The position numbers and the translations under genes were made by a program. A DNA stretch of 64,000 nucleotides from Boesenbergia rotunda (Eukaryota > Streptophyta > Magnoliopsida > Zingiberales > Zingiberaceae). Below the pieces are notes generated by a model. The model did not search any database. It worked only from the letters and a program-made list of their open reading frames with translations, and was not told the DNA's origin. The stretch lies in NCBI GenBank assembly GCA_024364735.1, contig JAGFNQ010008797.1, positions 320,595 to 384,594 on the forward strand, written 5' to 3'. Below, in pieces: positions 43,947-54,660 of this stretch (position 1 is its first letter; each line of letters opens with the position of its first letter).

Positions 43947-46779
43947 TGTAAAATCCGACACGTTTATTCCACTCTGGAAAAAAATTTCGAAAAAAAAATC
44001 CTAGAATGTTTTGGGCTCTTGGACGAAATTTAAGGAGTTAAATGGATTAGAACTAATAGTTACAAGGGCTAATGTGCAAGGAAATTTTGAACGGATGAAA
44101 TTGCAAATAGTCGAAACCTATTGGACTAAACTGCAAAAAAGACCGGTATAAGAGCCGATTAGGGCTCAGTTCGCCGCAGACTCTTCATCCCGTGCCCGTC
44201 TCCCTGCCCTAGCCGCAGTCGTCGAAGCCGCAGCCAGCGCCGACACCATCCCCTTCCTCTTCGCTCGGAGTTGACGAACCCAAGCCGCAGGCGACATCCT
44301 CCATGCTTTCTCCTTCCTTTCTCATGTCGCCGTAAACAAGCTCAAGCTCGATCGCCTCAGCTTTCCTCTTCGTTTTCCTTGATCGATCGGCGTTGTTTTC
44401 CCACCCCCAGGGACTTCGATGGATGGGGTTTTTGCGAAAGGGGGCGAAGCTGAGATCTGAGGACGCAGCAGGGCACCGTCAACGGCTTCGGTAAAGGGAT
44501 TGCTCCAGTTCTTTTCTGTTGAGATTGGGCGCGCGACTCCTTGGAAGGGATCCAGGGTTCTTTGGAGAAGGACTGCGTGCGTGTGTATCAACACAGAGGT
44601 CACCTTGAGCTCACTGCTTGATGGAGGTGTTTTCTGCTTGCTGAAGGGTGCGGAAGTTGGAGCTAGAATCTGAGGTAAGGATAGCTTATGTATGTGGGTT
44701 TTGAATTGGAGTTGATTCAATCCTTGAATGAACTGTGTAATTGGCTATGTTTGGGTTGCAGCCCCTGGAATTGGAATTTTGCAGATTGGGTTTCTGCCGC
44801 GGTGTGTTGCGTGGCTCAGGTAAGAGTTCGATTGAGTTTTGGCTCAATCCTATATTGAATTGGAAGATATATGTAGTTCTATTTGTGCTATGGTTTTGGG
44901 TTGTAGAGTAAGGAGTAGTTTTTTGCTCTGGTTTGGATTATACGCACCGTATGTACAAGGGTTGATCAGTGGTAGGTCTTGGGGTTGATCCTAGATTGAA
45001 CCATGTGTTGAAATTGGGTTGTAGTATGAAACTAAACCCTAATAATGTAAGTGTGGTGAATTCGAGTTTAGGCTTAACCCTAAAGTAGAACCTGAACCTA
45101 ATCTTAATTACACGGGGGTAATTAGGAACCTTCTATTTAATTAAAGGAAATTAGTAGAAAGAAATGGATTGGGTTAACCCTTAAACAAATTAGGGATTAA
45201 TTAGCTAACTATCTTTATTTGTAATAGCTAATTAAATCTATTCCTGATACAGTGACTTGATTTACTCTACGGTTGCGGATTATATTGGACGGGTGTTTCT
45301 TCCGGTTTGATACGGACTTCTCTTTCTTTGGAGGCGGGTACCCTTTGACTTATCTCTTTTGATATTGTCATGTGATTATGCATAGACTGTTATAGATAGC
45401 AGTAAGATTATACGCTATCCCTGTTTATTATGTCTGTTCTGGATACTTGTGTTCATCTCTGAGTTATTGTGTCTGTTTTGGATACATGTAGTTTATCCCT
45501 GAGTTATGATGCTGTTTGTTCCATACAGTCTCGGATATTGTCATATATATATATATGCTTAGAGATAGTGGTGTATCTCCTGCCTTTGACCTTGAGGGAT
45601 TGGTAGTTTTTCGGTCAGTATACCTTGTAAGTTACCTGTATTTCCTGTTATAGGATTTCAGACTGAGACTTAGTATACTGAGGACTTGGGAGGGAGGTAT
45701 GTGTATCTATCATACACCATCTCTGCATTATTGCATGCTGACCCACGCGGACGTTGTGGACGATGTCCTGACTGGGTACAGGTTGTCACAGCTCTACCCA
45801 CGCGGACGTTATGGACAATCCTGACTGGGACTAGGGGGTGACACATGTCATTGCATCAGGGTGCTTTATATGTTTGGGTCATGCACCATCCTTGCACTAT
45901 TGCATGCTGACCCACGCGGACGATGTGGATGATGTCCTGACTGGGTACAGGTTGTCACAGCTTTACCCACGCGGACGTTGTGGACGACGATCCTGACTGG
46001 GACTAGGGGTGACACATGTCATTGCACCATGTGCATATTTTGCATTGTGCATTGTTTGCTGCACTTATTTGCTGCACTTGTTTGACATCGCATATACTGG
46101 AGACTTGTTATCTGAGACTATATGCCTATTTGTCTTCTATTGGTATTTATTACCCTCTTTCCAGGTTAGATGGATTCAGGTATGTATCTACCCAGTGTTT
46201 TCAGTTCCAGTCATTCCCTTTTGTTGATATGATACTGTATTAGCAGAACTCTTGTTGTTAGTATAACTTTCTATGCATATCTGTTGGTTATTCGCTGAGT
46301 TATGGACTCACCCCATTGCCATATATGTTTATTTTCAGGTTGATGTCTGCGAGGAGATCCCGAGCCGCCAGTCCCCAGCTCCAGCGGGGCTCTTTTTGAT
46401 TTTGGCATTACGTTGCTTCGGTTATGGACCCTGTAGTATTTGTTATGCTTCCGCTATTTTGATTTGAACATGTATGCACGTTTGATTTGATGGTATTGTA
46501 CTTTTGAGTCCTATGTTGGACTTCGATTGGTTTTGGTTTTGTTCCTGCCCCCTGGCAGCTCAGGTGAGTTCGGATTTGGTTTTTCGATAGTTATAATCAT
46601 ATAACTGTTGTTTCTGCTTATATCTGAGGCCTGTGGCCCTTTAAACTGCGTGGTTGTGCAAATATATATTGCGTGGATTGTTATATAGATTGTATGTATG
46701 TGTAAATTATCCGCCGGACAGGGGAGGTGCTGTCCGATTTTATATTGGATCAGCGGCTCCTGGGTCTCGGGGCGTGACA
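43947..46779 (+). repeat. 3' LTR of L
   Basis: 2833 bp, TGTAAAATCC to GGCGTGACA, followed by CTAAG. It matches the 5' LTR, with small indels mostly in the tandem-repeat and AT-rich parts. Confidence 0.92.
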
Positions 46780-47269
46780 CTAAGTCAGAAAATCCTTCAA
46801 ATAATTACAAATTCAAATTCGAAAATCTATTGTATAATTCTAAATTCGAATTTGAGAATTCTAAATTTAATCCAGAATTTAATTCAGAAAATCTTAAAGA
46901 TAATTCAGAAATTAATTCTAAAAATTATAAGGATAATTCTAAAGATAATTATAAGGATAACTCTGAAGATGATATCTCTTTAGATAATAATTTAATTATC
47001 CCCTTAGATAATCCTGAAACCTTAATTAGTGGCCCAATTTACTCCACCTATTGTAAGGATATTGAAAAATCAAATCTTAAAGAGGATATGGAACTATCTA
47101 AGATAAAGGTCATAATCAATAAAAATTACAAAAATTCAAATAAATCAAAATTATTAGAAAAACTTGAAAAGAAAGATAAAAATGAAGAAGAAATTTTTGA
47201 AACAATGAAAATGATGAATTTAAACCCACAATTATTAATTAATCATAATAATCTCAAAAAAAAATTAAA

Positions 47270-48000
47270 CCTTAATTAATTTCGAATTAATTCAAATTAA
47301 ATCCTAATTAAATCTTAAATTAAACCTTAATTAATTTCGAATTAATTCAAATTAAATCCTAATTAAATCTTAAATTAAACCTTAATTAATTTCGAATTAA
47401 TTCAAATTAAATCTTAAATTAAACCTTAATTATCTTCGAATTAATTCAAATTAAATCCTAATTAAATATTAAATTAAACCTTAATTAATTTCGAATTAAT
47501 TTCAAAATAAATCTTAATTAAATTAAATTAAATTAACTATTAATTAATTTCAAAATAAATCTTAATTAAATTAAATTAAATTAACTCTTAATTAATTCCA
47601 AATTAAATCTTAATTAAATTAAATTCAAATTAAATCTTAATTAAATTCAAATTAAATCTTAATTAAATTCAAATTAAATCTTAATTAAATCTTAATTAAA
47701 TTAAATTAAATTAAATCTTAATCAATCTTAATTAAATCTTAATTAAATCTTAATTAAATTCAAATTAAATCTTAATTAAATTCAAATTAAATCTTTATTA
47801 AATCCTAATTAAATTCAAACAAAAATTAATTAATCCTTAATAATTCAAATTCAAATTAAATAATTCAAATTAATTAATTAAATCTTAAATAATTCAATTA
47901 AATTCAAATTAAACTTAAATTAAATCTTAATTAAATCAATTTAATTCAAATTAAATTCAAAGTAAAATTAAGTTGAATTGAAATTAAAACTTCAATTAAA
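47270..48000 (+). repeat. AT-rich tandem array in K
   Basis: Begins with about four copies of a roughly 60-bp unit (AACCTTAATTAATTTCGAAT...) and then degrades into shorter units of 12-19 bp such as CTTAATTAAATTCAAATT. Almost no G is present on this strand. It immediately follows the Asn/Lys-rich reading frame and may have grown from it. Confidence 0.9.
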
Positions 48001-48379
48001 TTAACTTCAATATTAATCCTAATCAATTAATTTCTAATTAATTCAACCTCAATTAATTCGTAATTAACCAGAATACAACTAAAATCTTAAATAACTTAAA
48101 CTCAAACTAAAATAAAATTTTACCCAAAGTGTAACAATTAAAATTAATAACATTAAATATGTCAAAGTGGGTTGACATATTCGCGGGTTCACTCGACATG
48201 TATCAAATCGGGAATTTGATACATTTTAGAAACTTAAATAAAATTATTTGACTTGTTTGACTCATGCATAACTGCCATGACATGCATTTGATATTCTTTT
48301 AAAATATATGACATGTCATGCATATTTAAATTTTATGCATATATTAGAACGGCTATAGGAAAAAGAATAATTGAAACTT

Positions 48380-48650
48380 GATTAACCTAGTATTGGGTGG
48401 CGGTGAGATGATAGTACGTTAGGGAAGCCAATTCTAATAAGATCAAGTTCACTTGGTCTCTTTAGATTGGTGAAACTAGCCGAAGCTACCGATCCAAAAC
48501 CCAAACTAGTTAGACCAGAACTTTTTCAAAGATTAATTTTGAAAATGAAACTTCATTAAACGGCTTTGTCAAGGAAAGGGTGGATGATCCCATAAGGCTA
48601 CGACCAAAGAAGGCCTAGTGCCTCGCCAAGACCTGGAAGCTAATTTTTGA
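48380..48650 (+). other. Conserved block shared with element E
   Basis: Matches E 22510-22830 in element orientation, with identical runs around GATAGTACGTTAGGGAAG, GGCTACGACCAAAGAAGG and GCCTCGCCAAGACCTGGAAG, while the DNA either side is unalignable by eye. No reading frame is shared cleanly between the copies. Confidence 0.75.
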
Positions 48651-50452
48651 ATTTCAAATTCAAATTATTCTTTGTTAAATTCAAATCTAACACAAGCTTC
48701 AATTGATTCTTAGAGTTAATAAATTAAGAAAAATAAATCAAGCATCTCACAATACACCTATAAGGCAACTATGCTTGTTGTATTGATACATCTAAAATGG
48801 GTGAGATGTTAAGGACTAATGAATTGAAAAATATTTCTCAAAACTGTTTTTCAAATTGTTAGAATATTTTTCTAAAAACATATTTTCAAAATAGTGCTTC
48901 AACATAATAATGTTTTTATGGAATTCATGCTTGTTTGTTTGAATATACATATAATACGTTTTTCAAAAGTTATATCTTTTCAAAAATTGTTTGACTCACT
49001 CAATTAGATACAAGCCTATTAGGACAACACTAAAGTTCCTTAAGGCACTTAGATAGAGTCAAACGGTATCGGGCACAGGGGGAGTGTTTTTCATTTTTTT
49101 TGATTTTCGAAAACTACATTTTAAAAATTACTGTTAGTTATTTTTCGAAAACTATGCTTTAAATCATTATCACTTGTGTTTTTCGAAAAAGGTTTATCTG
49201 TTTTGTTTGATTTTGATAAACCCTAAAGACACAGAGGAAAGTCCACTTCATAATTTACAAGGACTCCTAGGACGTGTCAGATTTAGGGGGAGTCTAAATC
49301 AAACTTCTGAAAAAAGTTTCTTTTAATTAATTGTTGATTAATTATTAGATAATTTCTTTAATTTGAATCAAACCTTAAGACTTAGAGGAAGAGTACTTGT
49401 GGTCAACAAGCTTCCCAGGACTGAGTCAAGTCTAGGGGGAGGTCAAATTAAAAGAATTATTGAATAATTCAAATGTTTTCATGCGTGATATTTTCAAATC
49501 CTATTGAAAACATAAGTATTATTTTAAAATGCTATCAATTTTTTATTATTCTCAAAAATTCATCTAAGTTTGATCAATTTTAAATAATATCTTGAGTTGG
49601 AAATCTTCCAGGACACTTAGGAAAATGTCCTTGTAGTCAACAAGGTTTCCTATAATTGTGTCAGACTGGAAGATAAACCGAATCAAGTATTATAACTTTA
49701 AAATTCTTATATTATTCAAAATTAACTTACATTCTGTGACTTATGAAATTTTTGAAATAATATTTACTTGAGTTGGAAAACTTCCAGGGCACTTAGGAAA
49801 TGTCCTTGTAGTCAACAAGGTTTCCCAGGATGGTGTCAGACTGGAAAATAATCCAAGTGAAGTCAAATATTATGTTTTCAAAAGTACTTATATCTTTCAA
49901 CACCTAATATTATTTCAAAAGTACTTAATTTAAAAGAAAAAAATATATATATATACATTTTTCAAAAGTACCTACTCTTTTCAAAAAAAAACTCAATACA
50001 TTTTTCAACGGTACTTATATTTTTCCAAAATTACTTATTATTTTTCAAAATATCATTTTTCAAAACTGCTGAATCTATTATTTTTCAAAAGTAGTTGCAT
50101 GACTTAAAGATCATCTTTTAAAATATTTGGCATTTTCTCAAAAATATTATCTAAGTTGTCTGAGCTTATAATACTTAAGTATTAGTTTTATGCTATGCTT
50201 TCAAAATTTTATACTAAGTATTTTCAAAATACTCTCCTTGTTGGCGCAAGTGTTTCTGTTTTTTTTTATGTCAGACAAAGGGGGAGAGGTAAGTGCTTAA
50301 GTTAGAAATTTCTTGGATTCTTACCAAAGGACCATTTGATTAAAATGTTTTTCAAAACTAAGGTCATGTCTTAGTTTGATCCCAAAGATGGTAAGTTAGC
50401 CCCTTAAACCAATCTAACTTAAGTTATTGTCAAACATCAAAAAGGGAGAGAT
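48651..50452 (+). other. 3' internal non-coding region of K
   Basis: AT-rich DNA with several purine tracts (AGGGGGAG near 49080, 49290 and 49435; AAAGGGGGAGAGG near 50278) and a final AAAAAGGGAGAGATT before the 3' LTR. A repeated segment is listed separately. No coding sequence is seen. Confidence 0.75.
49225..49865 (+). repeat. Diverged direct repeats in K
   Basis: Four diverged copies of a roughly 85-bp motif (near 49230, 49375, 49590 and 49765). The last two share GTCCTTGTAGTCAACAAGGT and GTGTCAGACTGGAA. The core TTGTAGTCAACAA is itself an imperfect inverted repeat. Confidence 0.75.
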
Positions 50453-52029
50453 TGTTGGTGCAAGTTGCATCAATGATGTTCACCTTTAAGTGTTTTAATG
50501 TTTGACAATACACTTAAGTCAGTGATACATTGAACAGACAAAGGGGAGTAAGAGAGAAGTAACCTTAGCTGAAGAAAAGTCCTAGTTAATCTAGGCATCG
50601 AAACCCTAAGGTCCAGCGAAGGGCTGCTGGGCACCTAGCGAAGGGCTGCTAGGTATCGAAACCTTAAGACCTAGCGAAGGGCTGCTAGACACCTAGCGAA
50701 GGGCTGCTAGGCACCTAGTAAAGGACTACTAGGCATAGAAGACCTAGCGAAGGGCTGCTGGGCACCTAGCGAAGGGCCGCTAGGCATAAAAGACCTAGCG
50801 AAGGATTGCTAGGCACCAGGCGAAGGACCGCTTGGTAACAAAGACCTAGCGAAGGGCTGCTAGGCACCTGGCGAAGGGCTGCTAGGGAATGAAGACTTGG
50901 TCCGAGGGACTAAGCAACTTAGCTGAGCGATGACTAAGGACAGGAGTAGAGACGGGTCAGGGTTTGGGCGTCTCGAGGTCCGGAGGTATCGGAAGCTAAG
51001 TAAAAGTCCATCCGAAGGACTGGGTGGCAACCGTCTCCTGAAAGGAGTAGGTGAAGGGCGAGTTCTCGGGGATAGGAACTTGTGCCGGTTTGACCTAGGG
51101 TTTCGTGCAAATCCGAAGTCCGAACCAAGTCCTTAAGGCTAACATTATATGTATCAATGTTTTGTGTTTGTGTATCTTGCAGGTATCAAGAACCGGAGGC
51201 AAAGCAGGGTAAAAATCAAGGTTGGCAGGCCTTAAGGGGGGCGCCCCCAGCAAGGGGGGTGCCCCCATGCAACCAGGGCGCCCCTAGCCAGTACTAAATA
51301 AGGTGTTTTCGTGCTGCAGTCAAAATAAGTGTCAACCGGGGCGCCCGGATTAACACTGTTTCGTTGCTGCGAGTCTGAAACAGTGGATAAGCACTGACTG
51401 GGTTCAAGATGGGCACCCGGAAGATCCGGGGCACCCTGGTCAAAGCTGTTATCAGCTGCGGCGAGGTAGACGCAGGGATAAAGTTTGACCAAGTCTTCCG
51501 GGGCGCCCCCAGCGTCCAGGGCGCCCCCAGGAGGCCTATATAAGGGGCTTCGACCCCTCTGCTTCAGACATGACTTCCAAGAACCATTCCAAGCATTCTG
51601 ACCGACGGCAAAGCGCTAGAAACGAGGCTCTACGACCGGGAGGCTCCAGGAGGAAGTGCGCGGCACTTCGGAGGTCCAGATCGGCCAAGTTTCAGATTTT
51701 TGTTCGGTTTGATTTTATTTTTCCGTACTTAAATTTCAATACTTTTGATTGTAATCTTACACTGTTAGTCGGGTTTCTCCGCCTCCGGAAAGTCCGGGAA
51801 GGAGACCAATAGTGGACGGGCGTACCCGTGCATAGGCCTTGGATGTACTGACCCTGGGGGGTCGGGAACCAAGTAAAAATCCGCCGTGTCACTGTCTTTG
51901 ATTTTCTTCGTTCTATTTATTATCCGTTGCGCTAACACTCTAAGTCTAGATCGAAAGTATACGAAGAATTCCGAAAGGTTTTGAACGGTCGATATTCACC
52001 CCCCCTCTATCGACGGCACCGGTCCTACA
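50453..52029 (+). repeat. 3' LTR of K
   Basis: 1577 bp, homologous to 36092-37740. Shorter because of fewer hairpin units and one lost GGGCGCCC segment. It is followed by AATAG. Confidence 0.92.
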
Positions 52030-52034
52030 AATAG

Positions 52035-52156
52035 GTGTGTTCCTCTTAGTTTAGTTTTAGTTTTTGTTTATTCTGCTTGCGCACTAACTTTGTAGGAAGA
52101 AAAATCGAAGAAAAGTTATTCACCCCCCCTCTAGCTTGACGGTCACAGTCCTAACA
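52035..52156 (+). repeat. 5' LTR of G, part 3
   Basis: Resumes after K's duplicated AATAG. It contains the TATTCACCCCCCCTCTAG tract and ends CAGTCCTAACA next to the primer site. Confidence 0.88.
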
Positions 52157-52170
52157 AGTGGTATCAGACC
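52157..52170 (+). other. Primer binding site of element G
   Basis: AGTGGTATCAGACC follows the LTR end; tRNA-iMet complement with a G-to-C change at position 13. Confidence 0.8.
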
Positions 52171-52220
52171 AAGGTTGCTCATCTACGGACTAACCGTCGA
52201 GAGAGCACAAGCTAGAGGAA

Positions 52221-52700
52221 ATGATGGTGGAAAACAAGTTGGGTGATGACATCAACATTCCACCTTCCTATGATCGCGAAGATTTTGACTATTGGAGGAT
52301 GCGAATGAAGATTTGGTTTGGAATGGATTGAGATTGCATGGTGGTGCTAAAAGAGCCCTTCGAAATTCCTAGGGATAAGCATGAGAAAAAGCTCTGACCT
52401 AGATATTGAACTAAGGAGCAACAAGCATAAGCTAAGGCAAATGAGAAGGTAATTGGTATATTACTTAATATTTTGCCTAATGATATTGTGAGGTGTGTAG
52501 GTGAATATAAAATGCACATGAGTTGTGGACAAAGATGGGAGAATTTCATGAGAACTCTACACAAGCTCAAATAGTGGGAGAGTCAAAAGAAATGAGTTCA
52601 ATGGCTCAAGAAAAGGAAGAAGAAAAAGAATTGTTAATCTCATCAAGTGAAGTGGCACAATCAAGTGAAAAATCATCCACTACATCAAGGGAAGATTTAT
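52221..52700 (+). pseudogene. gag of element G, N-terminal part
   Basis: Starts ATGATGGTGGAAAACAAG. It shows the family start (INIPPSYDREDFDYW), several stops (near 52330, 52395 and 52410), a frameshift near 52510 and the Ser-rich linker up to SSTTSRE at about 52695, where homology to the A and H gags stops abruptly at the edge of element P. The C-terminal part resumes at about 58031. Confidence 0.82.
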
Positions 52701-52795
52701 GGGTGTTGTTTGCCCCGTCGGCCACCAGCACCAGCCACCAACATCGTGTGCTCCGCCGGCTACCAGTGTTGTCTGCTCCGTCGTCTGCCCCATCA

Positions 52796-52950
52796 AGATC
52801 CGAACCCTAGGTTGCAAGTTTCTTCCTCTTCCACCGTTTCGCGATCTGAACCCTAGGTTGCAAGTTTCTATGTGTTCTATTTCGTTTGAAGATTTATAAG
52901 TGATTTTTGGGTGATTTCTGTGATCCAAATCCTAGGTTGCAAGTTTCTGT
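52796..52950 (+). repeat. Short direct repeats at the left edge of P
   Basis: Three copies of a motif around AACCCTAGGTTGCAAGTTTC at about 52801, 52847 and 52928. They lie in a GC-rich 5'-UTR-like stretch upstream of the first captured exon. Confidence 0.8.
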
Positions 52951-52994
52951 GATTTCTGTTCTTTTGATGATTGAGTGATTTTTATGCACAACCA

Positions 52995-54123
52995 TCTTGC
53001 TTCAATAGATCTAAACCTGCATTCGATGACTTCATACTCCCAACAAAAAAGTACGCTGATATTATCATTCCTCGTGGTGGAGATAATCATGTTGCAATTG
53101 ACTTAATCGTGGAGCATATCTGTACAAAACTTGGTCAACATAATCTCTGTAAAATATATCCAAACCTATATGTCATCTAGTCAACATTCCAGGTAATTCA
53201 GATAAATTTTCGTTATGTCATCCATCAATTTTCTCTTGAATTGGTTAGCTTCAATCCTTCCAAGTTCTAAGTAGTTATACACATGAAAAGAAATTCTACA
53301 AATAGTTTGCAGATCCGTGGTATGCATACGCTCATTCGTGATGCCAAAACAACCACACATGACTTCATATTTTATTCTGATTGGTTGATTCACTTGGTAG
53401 GGTTAAAGAATATCTCGGTTATCTTTTCATTTTTCCTTCATCTATTTTGAATTAGTTTATTCTTCCGCTACATTAGGTTGTTGAATATGGTTTAGGCCAT
53501 CTTCCATTTAAAGAAAAGCAAGTGATTACACCAACATGTAACTGTTTTCTTCAGGTGTTAGGAGACTAGCATGAACATTTTAGTTTAGGATCTAAATGAC
53601 CTTGAGGCATTACTTGGAATGCTATATGATTGCTGTTTTATTTTATTTTATTTTTTTAAAGAGTTATTGTGAGATGCATTTAATATCAAAATGGTCCGAC
53701 TGAATTTCTAATCATTGCCATTCTCTTGTTCTCTACAATTACGTTTTGTATCCTCAAGTGAACTAGATCTTGATAACTTTATTACTGGATCAATAGATTT
53801 TCTTGGTCAAAATGATTACCTTCAAACCTAACTAATCCCCACTAGTGTTTGAATTTCTTGTTTCTTTGTTGCTACATAGATGGTAAAAATGCTGATTGAT
53901 AATCATTTTCAGTGGTGAAAGCATGGAGAATGCATTGCGGGCTTGTTGCAAAGGGATCAAGATCAGAAAAATCCTTATTCCTAGGGAAGGTGATAATGGT
54001 CAGCAGGTTTGCACAGAACTGCTCCATCCTCTAGTGGTTATTTGCTGACTGATGTTTTAACTATGTGCCTTTCTTTAGTTAATTTATCACAATCTCCCAA
54101 AAGATGTTGCAGATAGGATCATT
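52995..54123 (+). pseudogene. UKL: Uridine kinase-like / uracil phosphoribosyltransferase fragment captured in P
   Basis: Five exon pieces match the UPRT part of plant uridine kinase-like proteins (pyrimidine salvage). Exon pieces: about 52995-53192 (KKYADIIIPRGGDNHVAIDL, KLGQHNLCKIYP), 53313-53396 (IRGMHTLIRDAKTTTHDFIF), 53477-53537 (VVEYGLGHLPFKEKQVITPT), 53913-54006 (GESMENALRACCKGIKI, EGDNGQQ) and 54079-54123 (LIYHNLPKDVADR). Most boundaries keep AG/GT splice signals. A stop (TAG, 53178-53180) stands where the family has Gln. The exon between the third and fourth pieces (the family's VDFCKKLCGVSIIR region) is missing, as are the kinase domain and the C-terminal PRPP-binding end. A captured, non-functional fragment. 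Confidence 0.82.
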
Positions 54124-54573
54124 AAAAATTCCTATGTTTCAGGTTCATACTTGACCATGCAATACTATGAGCTGTAGAAAATGTGATTTGATACTGCAAA
54201 AGATGAATTTATAATTTCTTTCCTTTCCCATTTGGACTTAACCTGAGAGACTGTGAAATATCCTTCTTGCCATTGCTTAAATGATTACACTGCTCATCAC
54301 AATAGTCCCTCATGAAATGTACACATTTGCAGTTTGGAAATGCTTAGCAATGTTGCTATTTCATTTTAAATCTTTGCTTAGTGACCCTTTCTGAAGCTAT
54401 GTGATTGAGATTCAAGGAACATGCAGTATTAGTCTTTTGTCAAATTGATTTGTTTTTTTACTTCTCATGGATATTAAATCAGGTGTTTTTTTTGTTTATC
54501 CAAAAAAAATCTAGTAAATGTTATCATTTTACTAACAACTGATTGTTATGCGTTTCTTTGAATATTCATGCAG

Positions 54574-54660
54574 CAAAATACTATCGATAGTGTTCTCGCT
54601 CGAGGAGAGAGGTTGGATAGCCTGGTCGAGAAGAGTTCAGATCTCAACACAACATCACAA
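54574..54660 (+). pseudogene. YKT6: YKT6-type R-SNARE exon captured in P
   Basis: A single 87-bp exon with an AG acceptor before it and GTAAGC after it. It encodes 29 residues containing TIDSVLARGERLDSLVEKSS, the SNARE-motif segment of YKT6 proteins (longin SNAREs of vesicle fusion). The frame is open. Neither the longin domain nor the C-terminal CC-prenylation motif is present nearby. Confidence 0.78.

Larger units (their letters stand above)
38430..46779 (+). mobile_element. Ty3/gypsy retrotransposon L, gag only, nested in K
   Basis: 8350 bp with duplication CTAAG (38425-38429 and 46780-46784). Long LTRs, 38430-41250 and 43947-46779, start TGTAAAATCC and end GGCGTGACA. A tRNA-iMet primer site, an intact gag (41591-43642) and a polypurine tract are present, but no protease, RT, RNase H or integrase. 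By eye the LTRs differ at only scattered single bases and small indels, so the insertion is young relative to its surroundings. It is a non-autonomous deletion derivative of a gypsy element. Confidence 0.93.
37848..47279 (+). pseudogene. Zinc-knuckle, Asn/Lys-rich gag-like ORF of K, split by L
   Basis: The first part (37848-38429) starts MSIFKFHIICF and has two CCHC knuckles, CFTCRERGHYKNQC and CFKCEKYGHYKSKC, within the first 75 residues. A low-complexity region rich in Asn, Lys, Ser and Glu follows, with repeats of the type FKNPKDKSKFEFENPKDK. After L the reading continues (46785-47279) with more KDNS-type repeats and an acidic/basic tail, ending LNLN. It lacks the UBN2 capsid domain expected before the knuckles and has no pol. 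Without L the frame would appear open. The function of such a reduced gag is unknown; nucleic-acid binding is plausible from the knuckles. Confidence 0.75.
36092..52029 (+). mobile_element. LTR retrotransposon K (E-related, no capsid or pol), nested in G
   Basis: A plus-strand element with duplication AATAG (36087-36091 and 52030-52034). LTRs are 36092-37740 and 50453-52029, ending TGTTGGTGC and GGTCCTACA. After the primer site it encodes only a zinc-knuckle and Asn/Lys-rich reading frame, later split by gypsy element L. The rest is AT-rich arrays, a block conserved with E, and purine tracts. No capsid, protease, integrase or RT is seen. The two LTRs look very similar apart from lost repeat units, suggesting a fairly recent insertion. 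Confidence 0.92.

Noticed and set aside
47270..48000. AT-rich array as a matrix-attachment region or centromeric satellite
   Set aside because: It is confined to one retrotransposon interior and nothing else supports such a role.
52678..52684. CACTACA as the left terminus of P
   Set aside because: The bases continue in alignment with the gag sequence of A (TCATCAAGAGAAGA), so they are gag sequence, not a transposon end.
53181..53393. A 70-residue minus-strand frame overlapping the UPRT exon
   Set aside because: It is the shadow of the plus-strand exon and intron; the plus strand carries the recognisable protein and splice sites.
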